The notes beneath the pieces were generated by a model. That model was given only the letters and a program-made list of their open reading frames with translations, did no database searches and had not been told where the DNA came from. Below, piece by piece: positions 1 through 9,408 of a stretch of DNA of 64,000 nucleotides (within the stretch, counting starts at the first letter, position 1; every line of letters starts with the position of its first letter). The stretch comes from Mucilaginibacter aquatilis (GTDB lineage: Bacteria > Bacteroidota > Bacteroidia > Sphingobacteriales > Sphingobacteriaceae), in contig NZ_WQLA01000006.1 of NCBI RefSeq assembly GCF_009755275.1, positions 248,001-312,000 of the forward strand, written 5' to 3'. A program made the position numbers and the translations under genes.

Positions 1-68
1 TGGGCATAGGTTATGTTCTTGCCCGTAATTAACGGTTCCCTGATTATTGATTCACTGTGAGATGCCAT
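1..68 (-). CDS. actC: Alternative complex III subunit ActC (NrfD-like), N-terminal fragment
   Basis: Only the first 22 codons lie in the window; the gene runs off the left edge. The ATG at 68-66 opens a peptide starting MASHSESIIREPLITGKN, which resembles the cytoplasmic N-terminus of NrfD/PsrC-type quinol-binding membrane subunits (ActC) of Bacteroidota, where an 'IREPL' stretch is typical. It follows the actB stop by 27 bases on the same strand, the expected ActA-ActB-ActC order. In the complex ActC is a multi-helix membrane protein at which menaquinol is oxidised. The identification rests mainly on gene order, because no membrane segment is present in the visible part. Confidence 0.75.
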   Translation of the reverse strand, partial: MASHSESIIREPLITGKNITYA

Positions 69-95
69 AGTGTATTAATATCTCGTATTTTAAGT

Positions 96-3000
96 TTAAG
101 CCTCTGTTGTCAGTCTGTTTCTTACTTTGGTTTGGTAACCTATACCTGGTTGTACGTTAAGTTCTTCAAGTACGTAGTAAGTACGGTCGCTCTTAAGCGC
201 TTTAGAAACCTCTGAATTAGGATCGTTTTTGTTACCGAAGATGATTGCATTGGCTGAACAGGTTTGCTGACATGCCATTTTGATATCACCATCGTTCAAA
301 GAGCGTTTCTGCAATTTGGCGTTCAGTTTACCAGCTTGTATACGTTGAACACACATTGAACATTTCTCCATAACACCGCGGAAACGGGTGGTTACATCAG
401 GGTTAAGTACCAGCTCAGTGTAATCGTTTTGCAGGTAATTTTCAAAGCGTGAATCATTCCAGTAGTTAAACCAGTTGAAACGGCGAACTTTATACGGACA
501 GTTGTTAGCACAGTAACGAGTACCAACGCAACGGTTGTACGTCATTTGGTTTAAACCTTCACTTGAGTGAGTGGTTGCTAATACCGGACATACAGTTTCG
601 CAAGGAGCGTGATCACAGTGCTGGCAAAGCATTGGCTGATAAGTAACCGATACGTGGTCTAAATCTTCCAGTTTATCAATTTCTTTCTCTTCTGTAACTG
701 TTTTGCCTTTTTCGTCAAAGCTGTAGTAACGGTCAATACGTATCCAGTGCATTTCACGACGGCGGCGAACCTCGTCACGACCAACAACAGGTATGTTATT
801 TTCAACGTTACATGCTACCACACATGCGCCACAACCGGTACATGCGTTAAGGTCGATAGCCATAACCCAGTCATACTGCGGACGATCATAAGCTTCCCAT
901 AAATCATAGGTTTGCTTTTTCTCGTGCTCACCATGACCATGGTCTTTTTCTTCAGATTTTTTCAGGTATTCCTGTAAAGTAGTCTCGCGGATGATGTCAC
1001 GGCCTTCGTATGAACCGTGAGTTTGAGTTTGTGCTAGTACAACTTTATCGCCACCTAATGCTTCAATAGTAGCAACAGCATTTCCCTGGAAAGTTCCGTT
1101 GGTTAATGCAAGGAACGGGTAAGCGTTTTTACCAACACCATCGCCAACTTTACCAGCTTTGGTACGGCCGTAACCTAAAGCTACAGACACGGTACCTTGA
1201 GCCTGGCCTGGTTGCAATAACACAGGAAGCTCAGTACTGTAACCATTTGCAGTGATTTTAATTAAATCACCTTCTTCTAACTTCAGCTCTTCAGCTGTTT
1301 TAGGAGCTATGGCAGCAAAGTTATCCCAAGTAACTTTTGAAACCGCCTCAGGCAATTCTTGTAACCACGGATTGTTAGCGTATTTACCGTCACCTACGCT
1401 GGTGTTTTCGTAAACCTGTAATTCAAGTTTACCTTCACCACCAGTTAGCTTGTTACCTTGAGCAAGTATGGTTTGGGCAACAGCATTGAGGTCGCGGCTG
1501 AACGTTACCGGAGTTGCCGGCTTTTCAGCTACTTTTATAAATCCGTCTTGTAATAATGTATCCCAACCATTTTGACCGGCTAAACCGCCTTTTGCCAAAA
1601 TTCCGTTGTTCCAGGTATTACGAACGAAAGTGTAGTAATCTTTAACCGCATTGTTACTCCATACCAATAAGCTTTGCTCAGCTTTACGGGTATCGTATAC
1701 AGGGTTAATAGTTGGTTGTATTAAAGTGTAAAATCCTTCAACAGCGTTCTCATCTCCCCATGATTCAAGGAAATGATGATTTGGAGCTACAATATTACAA
1801 GCAGCTGCAGTTTCATCATTGTAAGGAGCAAAAGAAACTCTTAAACGAACTTTTTTCAATGCATCAGCAAAGGCGCTGCTTTGATAAAAGTTATAAACCG
1901 GGTTTGCATCCAGGAAGAAGACAGCGCCTACGTCACCGCGTTTCATTTCTTCAACTAAAGCAACCAAATCGGCGTCGTTACCTTTGTATTGGTACGAAGG
2001 GTTATCTAAATCTATAGTATTACCGTAGCTGCCTAAAGCTGAGTTTATGGCATTTACAAGAATTTGAACGGCAACATCATTACTACCCGAAACTACTACA
2101 GCACGGCCTTTAGCAGCAGCAAGTTGTTTTGCAGCAAGCATGATAGCATTATCTGCAATGTTATTACCTAATTTTTTAGAACCAGGTAAAGTAGTGCCAG
2201 TAATTTCATTGTAAAGGTTAACAAGGGCTAAACCTTCTTGCGAAACTTTAATAGGAATACGCACGTCAGCATTACTACCGGTTAAGCTCATGCCCGACTC
2301 AAACTGTATGTGACGAGACATTTTACCGCTTTTTACAGCAGCCTCGTTACGCTTGGTAACATACTGGCGGGTAAATTCAGAATGCGAAATCCATGAACCT
2401 AGGAAATCAGCACCGAAGCTTACTATTATGTCAGCTTTATCAAAACGGTAATGAGGTAAAACTGCTTTACCAAAGCTGTTTTGGTTAGCTTGAATTATAC
2501 CGGTGTATGATACCGCATCGTAAGTAACGTGTTTGGTTGTAGGATACTCGGCAGCAAAAGCAGCAATCACACCTAAAGTAGATGGGCTGTTGATACTGTT
2601 TGTTACTAACCTTATTTGTTTACCGCTTGCTTTAATGGCAGCAAGTTCGGCTTTTACAAAACTATCTAATGGGTTCCATCCGGTATCGCCACCATCTTGC
2701 ATAGGGCCTTTAAGACGGCTGGTATCATACAAACCAAGCAATGAAGCTTGTGCTTGTGAACTTATACCACCCTGACCAAATAAGTCACCAGGATTACCTT
2801 CAATTTTAATAGGACGACCTTCGCGGGTTTTTACCAGTATAGCCTGTCCTTCAAAACTTGATACGTAGAAGTTAGCCACACCCGGAGTTACCTCTTCAGG
2901 CTTAATTAAGTAAGGAATTGATTTATGTACAGGGGCTCTTTGACAAGCTGCCAATGACACCGCGCCAATACCAAAACCAACTGATTTAAGGAAATTACGG

Positions 3001-3146
3001 CGTGGAGTTTTTCCGGTTAAACCGGTACCGCTCAGCACTTCCTCAATTGGCACAGGCTCAGCAAACTCGTGCTTGTTTAATTCAACAAACTCTGGTGTGT
3101 TGTTCAGCTCCTCTAAACCTTTCCAGTATTTTTTATTGCTTTCCAT
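96..3146 (-). CDS. actB: Alternative complex III iron-sulfur subunit ActB (TAT-exported, molybdopterin-oxidoreductase-like)
   Basis: Iron-sulfur subunit of the quinol:cytochrome c/oxygen oxidoreductase 'alternative complex III', on the outer face of the inner membrane. The 1016-residue protein has a twin-arginine signal (RR at 49-50, then NFLK) ending in LAAC (Cys68), a large middle region related to the catalytic subunit of molybdopterin oxidoreductases, and a C-terminal ferredoxin region from about residue 765. The ferredoxin cysteines are visible as CTGCGACVVAC, CQHCDHAPCETVC, CVGTRYCANNC and CSMC/CQQTC, the set expected for three [4Fe-4S] and one [3Fe-4S] cluster. In this family the molybdopterin-like part carries no cofactor. 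It lies 41 bases after actA and 27 bases before actC, clearly one operon. The single-chain fusion of both domains is normal for ActB. Confidence 0.95.
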   Translation of the reverse strand: MESNKKYWKGLEELNNTPEFVELNKHEFAEPVPIEEVLSGTGLTGKTPRRNFLKSVGFGIGAVSLAACQRAPVHKSIPYLIKPEEVTPGVANFYVSSFEGQAILVKTREGRPIKIEGNPGDLFGQGGISSQAQASLLGLYDTSRLKGPMQDGGDTGWNPLDSFVKAELAAIKASGKQIRLVTNSINSPSTLGVIAAFAAEYPTTKHVTYDAVSYTGIIQANQNSFGKAVLPHYRFDKADIIVSFGADFLGSWISHSEFTRQYVTKRNEAAVKSGKMSRHIQFESGMSLTGSNADVRIPIKVSQEGLALVNLYNEITGTTLPGSKKLGNNIADNAIMLAAKQLAAAKGRAVVVSGSNDVAVQILVNAINSALGSYGNTIDLDNPSYQYKGNDADLVALVEEMKRGDVGAVFFLDANPVYNFYQSSAFADALKKVRLRVSFAPYNDETAAACNIVAPNHHFLESWGDENAVEGFYTLIQPTINPVYDTRKAEQSLLVWSNNAVKDYYTFVRNTWNNGILAKGGLAGQNGWDTLLQDGFIKVAEKPATPVTFSRDLNAVAQTILAQGNKLTGGEGKLELQVYENTSVGDGKYANNPWLQELPEAVSKVTWDNFAAIAPKTAEELKLEEGDLIKITANGYSTELPVLLQPGQAQGTVSVALGYGRTKAGKVGDGVGKNAYPFLALTNGTFQGNAVATIEALGGDKVVLAQTQTHGSYEGRDIIRETTLQEYLKKSEEKDHGHGEHEKKQTYDLWEAYDRPQYDWVMAIDLNACTGCGACVVACNVENNIPVVGRDEVRRRREMHWIRIDRYYSFDEKGKTVTEEKEIDKLEDLDHVSVTYQPMLCQHCDHAPCETVCPVLATTHSSEGLNQMTYNRCVGTRYCANNCPYKVRRFNWFNYWNDSRFENYLQNDYTELVLNPDVTTRFRGVMEKCSMCVQRIQAGKLNAKLQKRSLNDGDIKMACQQTCSANAIIFGNKNDPNSEVSKALKSDRTYYVLEELNVQPGIGYQTKVRNRLTTEA

Positions 3147-3187
3147 TTAAGCTATATAAACTGTAAATTGCTAAGTTTCTTAATTTA

Positions 3188-4450
3188 TTAATAGTGGCAT
3201 TTAGCACACTCTAAACCGCCCATCATGGCTGCTGTCACTTTCTCGCCTTTTTTCAGCTTCTCGTGAACTTCAAGCATGTTATCATAGTAAGCGTTGCCTA
3301 AACCATTGATGTTAGTGCGTTTGTGACACTGAATACACCATTTCATGGTAAGCGGCGAGTACTGATAAACTTCTTTCATGGTTTGGATAGGACCGTGACA
3401 GTTTTGACACTCTAAGCCAGCAACTTTTACGTGCTGTGAGTGGTTGAAATAAGCCAGGTCTGGCAGGTTATGTATACGCACCCATTGGATAGGACGAGCC
3501 TTAGTGGTATCATATTTCTGAGTACCCGGATCGTAACCCAATGCAGTATAAATTTTCTGAATTTCAGGTGATTCGGTTTTAACCACCTTATGACAGTTCA
3601 TACATACGTTGAGAGACGGGATGGTTGCATTTTTACTTTTGTAAGCACCACCATGACAGTACTGACAGTTAATTTTCATTACACCGGCGTGCAATTCATG
3701 TGAGTAAGCAATTGGTTGCACCGGCTGATATCCTTGCTGTACACCTGTATTCCACATGGTTACCCAATTCCAGCTACCAAAAGCAACTACACCGGCTAAC
3801 ACCACAAAAAACACAAGCTTTTTATTTTTAAGCAACCTTCTGAAAGTTGCAAAACGGTCAATGACTACTGCATCAGTTACTTCTTCTTCCGGAAGTAAAT
3901 CTTTGCGGTTAAGCAATAAACGCTCTAGCGTACCAATAGCACGATTTAAAACCAGGATTACGATGAAAGCTACGATGATAATACCTATTAAGGCAAAAAC
4001 CATTGAACTGCTCGGACCGCTGTCGGCAACTTCTCCGGTAGCGGCACCACCTTTTGGTTTTTCTTGCATTACTTTCCATTCTTCACGAACGTAAGTAATG
4101 ATGTTAGCCACGTCACCGTCACTCAATTCGGTAAACACGGTCATACCAGCCTGGTTGTACTCGTTATAAACCTTAAGAGCTTTAGGATCTTTAGCAGCTA
4201 TTAGGGCCTGGTTGTTCTGAATCCATTTGGTTAACCACTTGTCATCAGTTTCTGAGGTCATGATAGGGCCAAGAGCCGGACCGGTAGAGCGCTGGTCTAA
4301 TTTGTGACAGGCTGTACACTTGGCCTTGTACAAAGCTTCACCCTTGGCTTTATCACCTTGGGCGTGGGCAGCAAAACTCAATGCAGTTAAGCCTGCAATA
4401 AGTAAAACCGACCTTGAAAACTGTTTAAAAAGTAATGAGATATTCCTCAT
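3188..4450 (-). CDS. actA: Alternative complex III multihaem cytochrome: mono-haem cytochrome c fused to pentahaem ActA
   Basis: First gene of the ACIII operon, 420 residues. After an N-terminal signal or anchor (about 1-30) a class I cytochrome c domain binds one haem (CTACH, residues 45-49). A hydrophobic segment follows (about 148-170), then a second one (about 210-233), then a pentahaem domain with five more CxxCH motifs: CQYCH, CMNCH, CQNCH, CIQCH and CAKCH, the last at the extreme C-terminus. ActA passes electrons from the ActB clusters to the terminal oxidase or a soluble cytochrome. In several lineages ActA has only the pentahaem part and the mono-haem cytochrome (ActE) is separate; here a cytochrome is fused in front, giving six haem sites in one chain. 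A candidate promoter lies about 85 bases upstream. Confidence 0.93.
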   Translation of the reverse strand: MRNISLLFKQFSRSVLLIAGLTALSFAAHAQGDKAKGEALYKAKCTACHKLDQRSTGPALGPIMTSETDDKWLTKWIQNNQALIAAKDPKALKVYNEYNQAGMTVFTELSDGDVANIITYVREEWKVMQEKPKGGAATGEVADSGPSSSMVFALIGIIIVAFIVILVLNRAIGTLERLLLNRKDLLPEEEVTDAVVIDRFATFRRLLKNKKLVFFVVLAGVVAFGSWNWVTMWNTGVQQGYQPVQPIAYSHELHAGVMKINCQYCHGGAYKSKNATIPSLNVCMNCHKVVKTESPEIQKIYTALGYDPGTQKYDTTKARPIQWVRIHNLPDLAYFNHSQHVKVAGLECQNCHGPIQTMKEVYQYSPLTMKWCIQCHKRTNINGLGNAYYDNMLEVHEKLKKGEKVTAAMMGGLECAKCHY

Positions 4451-4534
4451 AAAGCGTATTTATACTAAGATAAGTTTTATGTTTATGATAAACGTTTACT
4501 GAAAAGGCGTAACTATCCTTAAAATTTCAGTCCA

Positions 4535-4542
4535 CAAAAGTA
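4535..4542 (-). promoter_or_regulatory. Candidate -7 element of the act operon promoter
   Basis: TACTTTTG on the minus strand fits the Bacteroidota TAnnTTTG element. A TTTG lies upstream at 4568-4565 with a 22-base gap, slightly longer than the usual 19-20. Transcription from here would give a leader of about 80 bases before actA. Confidence 0.45.
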
Positions 4543-4745
4543 AAATTTTATAAACTATGGCTGACAAATTAGTGACACTTGTTTCTAATTTATAATCGTT
4601 CTAAACAAATTGAAAAAAGTGCTTAAATGGCTTGAAACAGCACATTTTCGTTTAATGTAAATAATTTTTCGCCTATTTAGACCCTTTCAAAATTGAAAAT
4701 GCCAGCTTACAATTTGCTACAGCATTACATTTTTATTAAAACAGA

Positions 4746-4772
4746 CAGGGTTCCTCGTTACAAGGAACCCTG
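4746..4772 (-). terminator. Rho-independent terminator after the DHS-like gene
   Basis: Perfect 10-bp stem (CAGGGTTCCT/AGGAACCCTG) with a 7-base loop, 42 bases past the stop codon of the minus-strand gene at 4815. Read on the minus strand it is followed by a T-rich stretch. Confidence 0.75.
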
Positions 4773-4814
4773 CTGCTAAAACGTAGTAATATTAATTAAT
4801 ACTTTTAAATCAGC

Positions 4815-5795
4815 TTATTGATTCAACAACCATGCAAAAATCAACGGAGCAACAATAGTAGCGTCACTCTCAACAATAAATTTCGGTGTGTTTACATCAA
4901 GTTTACCCCAGGTAATTTTTTCATTAGGCACCGCACCCGAGTAGGAACCGTATGAAGTAGTTGAGTCAGAAATCTGGCAGAAATAGCTCCAGAACGGAAT
5001 GTTCTCCATCTCCATATCCTGGTATAGCATTGGTACTACACAGATAGGAAAATCACCTGCAATACCACCACCGATTTGGAAGAAACCTAAGCCCTTACCT
5101 TCTGAATTTTTCACATACCAATCTGCCAGCCAAGCCATGTATTCAATACCGCTTTTCATGGTGGTGGCTTTAATTTCGTTTTTTATAACGTATGAAGCAA
5201 AGATGTTACCCATGGTTGAGTCTTCCCATCCCGGTACAACAATTGGCAGGTTTTTTTCGGCAGCAGCCAGCATCCATGAATTTTTCGGGTCAATTTCGTA
5301 ATACTGCTCCAGCTCACCGCTTAACAATATCTTATACATGTATTCATGTGGAAAGTAACGCTCACCGGCATCATCAGCATCTTTCCATATTTTATGAATG
5401 TGCTTTTGTAAACGGCGAAAAGCTTCCTCCTCAGGTATACAAGTATCGGTTACACGATTGTAGTGATTCTCTAATAAATCCCACTCATCCTGCGGGCTCA
5501 AATCACGGTAGTTAGGCACACGTTTGTAGTGCGAGTGCGCCACCAGGTTCATAATATCTTCTTCAAGGTTGGCACCTGTACAGCTAATTATATCAATTTT
5601 ACCCTGGCGAATCATCTCGGCTAGCGAAATGCCTAGTTCAGCGGTACTCATGGCACCGGCCAGTGTTACCATCATTTTACCGCCTTCCAGCAGGTGGGTT
5701 TCATAACCTTTGGCTGCATCAACTAAAGCGGCAGCGTTAAAGTGCAGGTAGTTTTTCTCGATAAACTGCGATATGGGTCCCTTTGTAGTGCTCAT
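4815..5795 (-). CDS. Deoxyhypusine synthase family protein (bacterial type, catalytic Lys absent)
   Basis: Member of the deoxyhypusine synthase/homospermidine synthase family, which transfers an aminobutyl group from spermidine using NAD. Recognisable family blocks are SCTGANLEEDIMNLVAHSHY near the N-terminal third, the GWEDSTMGN block, FFQIGGGIAGDFP and SGAVPNEKITWGKL near the C-terminus. Bacteria lack eIF5A, so the substrate is probably a small polyamine rather than a protein. In the eukaryotic enzyme GGGxxK supplies the lysine that forms the imine; here the block reads GGGIAGD, so that lysine is missing (position 247 of the ATG-started protein). The exact reaction is therefore unknown. The ATG at 5795 is chosen; an in-frame TTG two codons earlier is also possible. 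It stands alone, with its own promoter and terminator. Confidence 0.85.
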   Translation of the reverse strand: MSTTKGPISQFIEKNYLHFNAAALVDAAKGYETHLLEGGKMMVTLAGAMSTAELGISLAEMIRQGKIDIISCTGANLEEDIMNLVAHSHYKRVPNYRDLSPQDEWDLLENHYNRVTDTCIPEEEAFRRLQKHIHKIWKDADDAGERYFPHEYMYKILLSGELEQYYEIDPKNSWMLAAAEKNLPIVVPGWEDSTMGNIFASYVIKNEIKATTMKSGIEYMAWLADWYVKNSEGKGLGFFQIGGGIAGDFPICVVPMLYQDMEMENIPFWSYFCQISDSTTSYGSYSGAVPNEKITWGKLDVNTPKFIVESDATIVAPLIFAWLLNQ

Positions 5796-5820
5796 GATCA
5801 ATCGTTTTTTATAATAGCCG

Positions 5821-5828
5821 CAAAAGTA
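5821..5828 (-). promoter_or_regulatory. Candidate -7 element for the DHS-like gene
   Basis: TACTTTTG on the minus strand matches TAnnTTTG, 25 bases before the ATG at 5795. No clear TTG was found at the -33 distance. Confidence 0.4.
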
Positions 5829-5970
5829 GCTATTTTGTTTATTAAAGTTTGGCAGTATTTAAATCATTAAACAACTTCACCTGTATCAATTTTAAGCATG
5901 GTGGGCGCATTGTATTTTATTTAAACATTTTGCTGACAAGTATGCTTATTACAGCGGCATCTTTTTTGAT

Positions 5971-5978
5971 TACATTTG
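5971..5978 (+). promoter_or_regulatory. Candidate -7 element of mfd (leaderless configuration)
   Basis: TACATTTG matches TAnnTTTG exactly. It ends only 7 bases before the TTG start codon of mfd, so the transcript would begin at or next to the start codon. No clear -33 TTG is seen. Confidence 0.45.
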
Positions 5979-5985
5979 CATTGTT

Positions 5986-8900
5986 TTGAATATTCGCGAC
6001 ATTTTAGATAGATATAAAGCCGATGACAGGGTGAAAGAACTGGCCCAGGCCATTAACAGTTCTAAAAATCCGAGGGTTCAGCTACGCGGCCTTGTAGGAT
6101 CAAGTGATGCTACAATTGCTGTTGCATTGTACTTTTTACTGCATAAGCACCAGCTATTTATATTACCGGACCGTGAAGAGGCCAGCTACTTTCAGGCAGA
6201 TCTGGAAAATCTTACAGGTAAAGAAGTCCTCCTGTTCCCGTCATCATACCGCAAACCGTTTGAATTTACCCAGCCCGATAGCAGCAATGTTTTAGCGCGT
6301 GCAGAGGTATTGAACGAGTTAAACCACTCTAAAGAATACGGACAAATTATTGTTACCTACCCCGAAGCTGTTGCCGAAAAGGTAATTGACCGCTCATCGC
6401 TCGAAAAAAACACGCTTGAGATTGCAGTTGAAAATAAACTGAGTATCGATTTTATTAACGAGTTTTTAATTGAGTATGATTTTGAACGGGTTGATTTTGT
6501 ATACGAGCCCGGGCAGTTCTCTATACGTGGTGGCATAGTTGATATTTTCTCTTTCTCGCACGATTTACCTTATAGGGTTGAATTTTTCGGCGATTACGTG
6601 GAGTCTATCCGCACTTTTGAAATTGAGAGCCAGTTATCATCTGAAAGGGTAAAAGCTATCACCATTGTTCCAAACGTGCAGTCGAAGTTTTTAACCGAAA
6701 ACAACATTTCGATTTTGGAATATGTTGAGCGCGACACACAGGTTTGGATAAAAGATGTTCAATTTACGCTGGACATTATCAAAGAGGGGCACAAAAAAGC
6801 TACCCAGCTTTGGAAAGCGCTATCTGCTGATGAGAAGAACCAAAACCCGGACTGGATAGACCCTAAGTTTGCGTTTACCGACGAAAAACTCATAGCCGAC
6901 CAGTTGCATGACTTTGCGGTTATTGAATTTGGAAAGCAATTCTTTTATGATGCCACGCACAGTATCAACTTTGATGTTAGGCCCCAGCCATCATTCAATA
7001 AAGATTTCCAACTACTCATTCACAACATTAAAAACAACGATGCCGAGCACATTGAGAATCTGATTTTTACCGATTCGACCAAGCAGGTAGAGCGTTTATA
7101 TGCCATTTTCGAGGACCTGGATAAAACGGTAAAGTTTACGCCGGTTCATGTATCCATACGTGAAGGCTTTATTGACCGTGAACAGAAACTGGCTTGCTAT
7201 ACCGACCATCAAATATTTGACCGCTACTATAAATATAAGCTGCGCAAAGGCTATCAGCGTACGCAAGCCATTACACTTAAAGAGCTACGCGAATTAAAGC
7301 CAGGTGATTATATTACACACATAGACCATGGTGTAGGTAAATATGCCGGCCTGGAAAAAGTGGATGTTAACGGAAAAATGCAAGAGATGATTCGCCTCAT
7401 TTATGCCGATAATGATTTGCTTTATGTAAACATTAATTCACTTAACCGCATATCTAAGTTTAGTGGCAAAGAGGGTGCCGTACCCAAAATGAATAAACTG
7501 GGTACCGATACCTGGGAACGTTTAAAGAAAACCACAAAAAAAAAAGTTAAAGACATAGCGCGCGATCTTATTAAGCTTTACGCTATACGTAAAACTAAAG
7601 AAGGTAATGCATTTGCGCCCGATAGCTATTTGCAAACCGAATTGGAGGCCAGCTTTATTTACGAAGACACCCCCGATCAGGAAAAAGCTACTGCCGATTT
7701 TAAGCGCGACATGGAAGCCCCCCACCCTATGGATAGGCTGATATGTGGCGACGTAGGTTTCGGTAAAACCGAAGTTGCCATACGTGCCGCCTTTAAAGCC
7801 GTTGCTGATAGTAAACAGGTAGCCGTACTTGTGCCCACAACAATTTTAGCAGCACAACACTTTAAAACATTTTCTGACAGGTTGAAAGGCTTCCCTTGCA
7901 ACATTGATTATGTAAACCGCTTTAAATCTAACAAGCAGATTAAGGACACCTTAACCAAATTGCAAGAAGGCAAGGTTGACATAATTATTGGCACTCACCG
8001 TTTGGTAAGCAAAGATGTAAAGTTTAAAGACCTTGGCCTCATGATTATTGATGAGGAGCAAAAGTTTGGCGTTGCCACTAAGGAAAAACTAAAAGCTATG
8101 CGTGCCGATGTTGATACCCTAACGCTTACGGCAACACCTATTCCGCGCACACTGCACTTCTCATTAATGGGTGCGCGCGATTTGTCTATCATATCTACAC
8201 CACCGCCAAACCGCCAGCCGGTAGTAACCGAGCTGCATGTGTTTAACGACAAGTTGATAAAAGAGGCTGTTGAATTTGAAATTGATCGCGGTGGACAAAT
8301 TTTCTTCATTCACAACCGTGTAGCCGATTTGATGCAGCTTGGCGGCATGATACGTAAACTGGTACCTAAAGCCCGCATTGGTGTGGCTCATGGACAGTTA
8401 GAAGGCGACGACCTGGAAGATGTAATGTTGAAATTTGTGAACCATGAATATGATGTACTGGTGGCCACTACCATTATTGAGGCAGGTTTGGATATACCCA
8501 ACGCCAACACCATTATAATTAATCATGCCCATATGTTTGGCCTGAGCGATTTGCACCAGATGCGTGGACGCGTTGGCCGGAGCAATAAAAAAGCATTTTG
8601 TTACCTACTGAGTCCGCCATTATCAACCCTTACACCTGAAGCTCGTAAACGATTAAGCGCTATTGAGGAATTCAGTGAACTAGGCAGCGGTTTTAACGTA
8701 GCCATGCGCGATTTAGACATACGCGGCAGTGGTAACCTTTTGGGTGCTGAGCAAAGCGGCTTTATTGCCGAAATTGGCTTTGAGATGTACCATAAGATAC
8801 TAGACGAAGCTATTCAGGAGCTAAAGGATGAAGAATTTAAAGAAGTGTTTAAGGATGATAAGCCAAGGCCGTTCATCACTTTCACCCAGATAGACACGGA

Positions 8901-9339
8901 CATGGAAATACTCATACCCGATGAGTATGTAACCAGTTTAACCGAGCGCTACAACCTTTACACCGAAATATCAAAGCTGGAAAATGAGACTCAACTTATG
9001 GGCTTTGAAAAACAACTGGCTGACCGCTTTGGGCCTATACCGCCTCAGGTAACTGATTTGTTTAATACCATACGCCTGCAATGGCTGGGCAAGGCTATTG
9101 GCTTCGAAAAAATATCGCTTAAAAAGAATGTATTGCGTGGTTATTTTTTAACCAATCAGCAATCTGCATATTTTGAGTCGGTGGCGTTTATGCAGGTATT
9201 GCAATTTGTGAAAAACAACCCACGCCGTGTTAACATGAAAGAAGTTAAAAATACCCTTCGTATTAGTGTAGAGGGCGTAAGGAGTATTAACGAAGCTGTT
9301 GATTTACTAATGGAAATTGGCATTGGAGTTCCGGCATAA
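5986..9339 (+). CDS. mfd: Transcription-repair coupling factor Mfd
   Basis: DNA translocase that removes RNA polymerase stalled at lesions and recruits UvrA. The 1117-residue protein has the family's layout: an N-terminal UvrB-like region (about 1-340), the RNA-polymerase interaction domain (LKPGDYITHIDHGVGKY, near residue 440), the helicase core with Walker A GDVGFGKTE (near 590), the Walker B box DEEQ in IIDEEQKFG, TATPIPRTL, and motif VI MRGRVGRSNK, then the C-terminal TRCF domain that masks UvrA binding. Length is close to the usual 1100-1150. The start is a TTG directly after a promoter element; no in-frame ATG lies close by, and the N-terminal residues NIRDILDRY fit homologues. It is monocistronic, followed by a hairpin shared with the convergent gene. 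Confidence 0.97.
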   Translation: MNIRDILDRYKADDRVKELAQAINSSKNPRVQLRGLVGSSDATIAVALYFLLHKHQLFILPDREEASYFQADLENLTGKEVLLFPSSYRKPFEFTQPDSSNVLARAEVLNELNHSKEYGQIIVTYPEAVAEKVIDRSSLEKNTLEIAVENKLSIDFINEFLIEYDFERVDFVYEPGQFSIRGGIVDIFSFSHDLPYRVEFFGDYVESIRTFEIESQLSSERVKAITIVPNVQSKFLTENNISILEYVERDTQVWIKDVQFTLDIIKEGHKKATQLWKALSADEKNQNPDWIDPKFAFTDEKLIADQLHDFAVIEFGKQFFYDATHSINFDVRPQPSFNKDFQLLIHNIKNNDAEHIENLIFTDSTKQVERLYAIFEDLDKTVKFTPVHVSIREGFIDREQKLACYTDHQIFDRYYKYKLRKGYQRTQAITLKELRELKPGDYITHIDHGVGKYAGLEKVDVNGKMQEMIRLIYADNDLLYVNINSLNRISKFSGKEGAVPKMNKLGTDTWERLKKTTKKKVKDIARDLIKLYAIRKTKEGNAFAPDSYLQTELEASFIYEDTPDQEKATADFKRDMEAPHPMDRLICGDVGFGKTEVAIRAAFKAVADSKQVAVLVPTTILAAQHFKTFSDRLKGFPCNIDYVNRFKSNKQIKDTLTKLQEGKVDIIIGTHRLVSKDVKFKDLGLMIIDEEQKFGVATKEKLKAMRADVDTLTLTATPIPRTLHFSLMGARDLSIISTPPPNRQPVVTELHVFNDKLIKEAVEFEIDRGGQIFFIHNRVADLMQLGGMIRKLVPKARIGVAHGQLEGDDLEDVMLKFVNHEYDVLVATTIIEAGLDIPNANTIIINHAHMFGLSDLHQMRGRVGRSNKKAFCYLLSPPLSTLTPEARKRLSAIEEFSELGSGFNVAMRDLDIRGSGNLLGAEQSGFIAEIGFEMYHKILDEAIQELKDEEFKEVFKDDKPRPFITFTQIDTDMEILIPDEYVTSLTERYNLYTEISKLENETQLMGFEKQLADRFGPIPPQVTDLFNTIRLQWLGKAIGFEKISLKKNVLRGYFLTNQQSAYFESVAFMQVLQFVKNNPRRVNMKEVKNTLRISVEGVRSINEAVDLLMEIGIGVPA

Positions 9340-9383
9340 ATTAAATGCTGCCTTTGAGCTATATTGGTAACTGAGTATAATTT

Positions 9384-9408
9384 AAAGGTAGCTTGATAAG
9401 CTACCTTT
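9384..9408. terminator. Bidirectional terminator between mfd and SGNH hydrolase gene
   Basis: Perfect 11-bp stem (AAAGGTAGCTT/AAGCTACCTTT) with a GAT loop, followed by GCTTTTT on the plus strand and an AT-rich tail on the minus strand. It overlaps the stop codon of the minus-strand gene. Confidence 0.8.

Larger units (their letters stand above)
4451..4814. other. Intergenic region between act operon and DHS-like gene
   Basis: This 364-base AT-rich gap carries no convincing gene. It holds the act operon promoter candidate (4535-4542, minus strand), a long leader in front of actA, and the terminator of the upstream deoxyhypusine-synthase-like gene (4746-4772). The stretch 4573-4740 shows only AT-rich sequence. 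Confidence 0.6.

Noticed and set aside
2533..2775. Plus-strand open frame of 80 codons inside actB
   Set aside because: Lies opposite the well-supported actB gene, and the translation has no recognisable domain or signal; it is a shadow frame.
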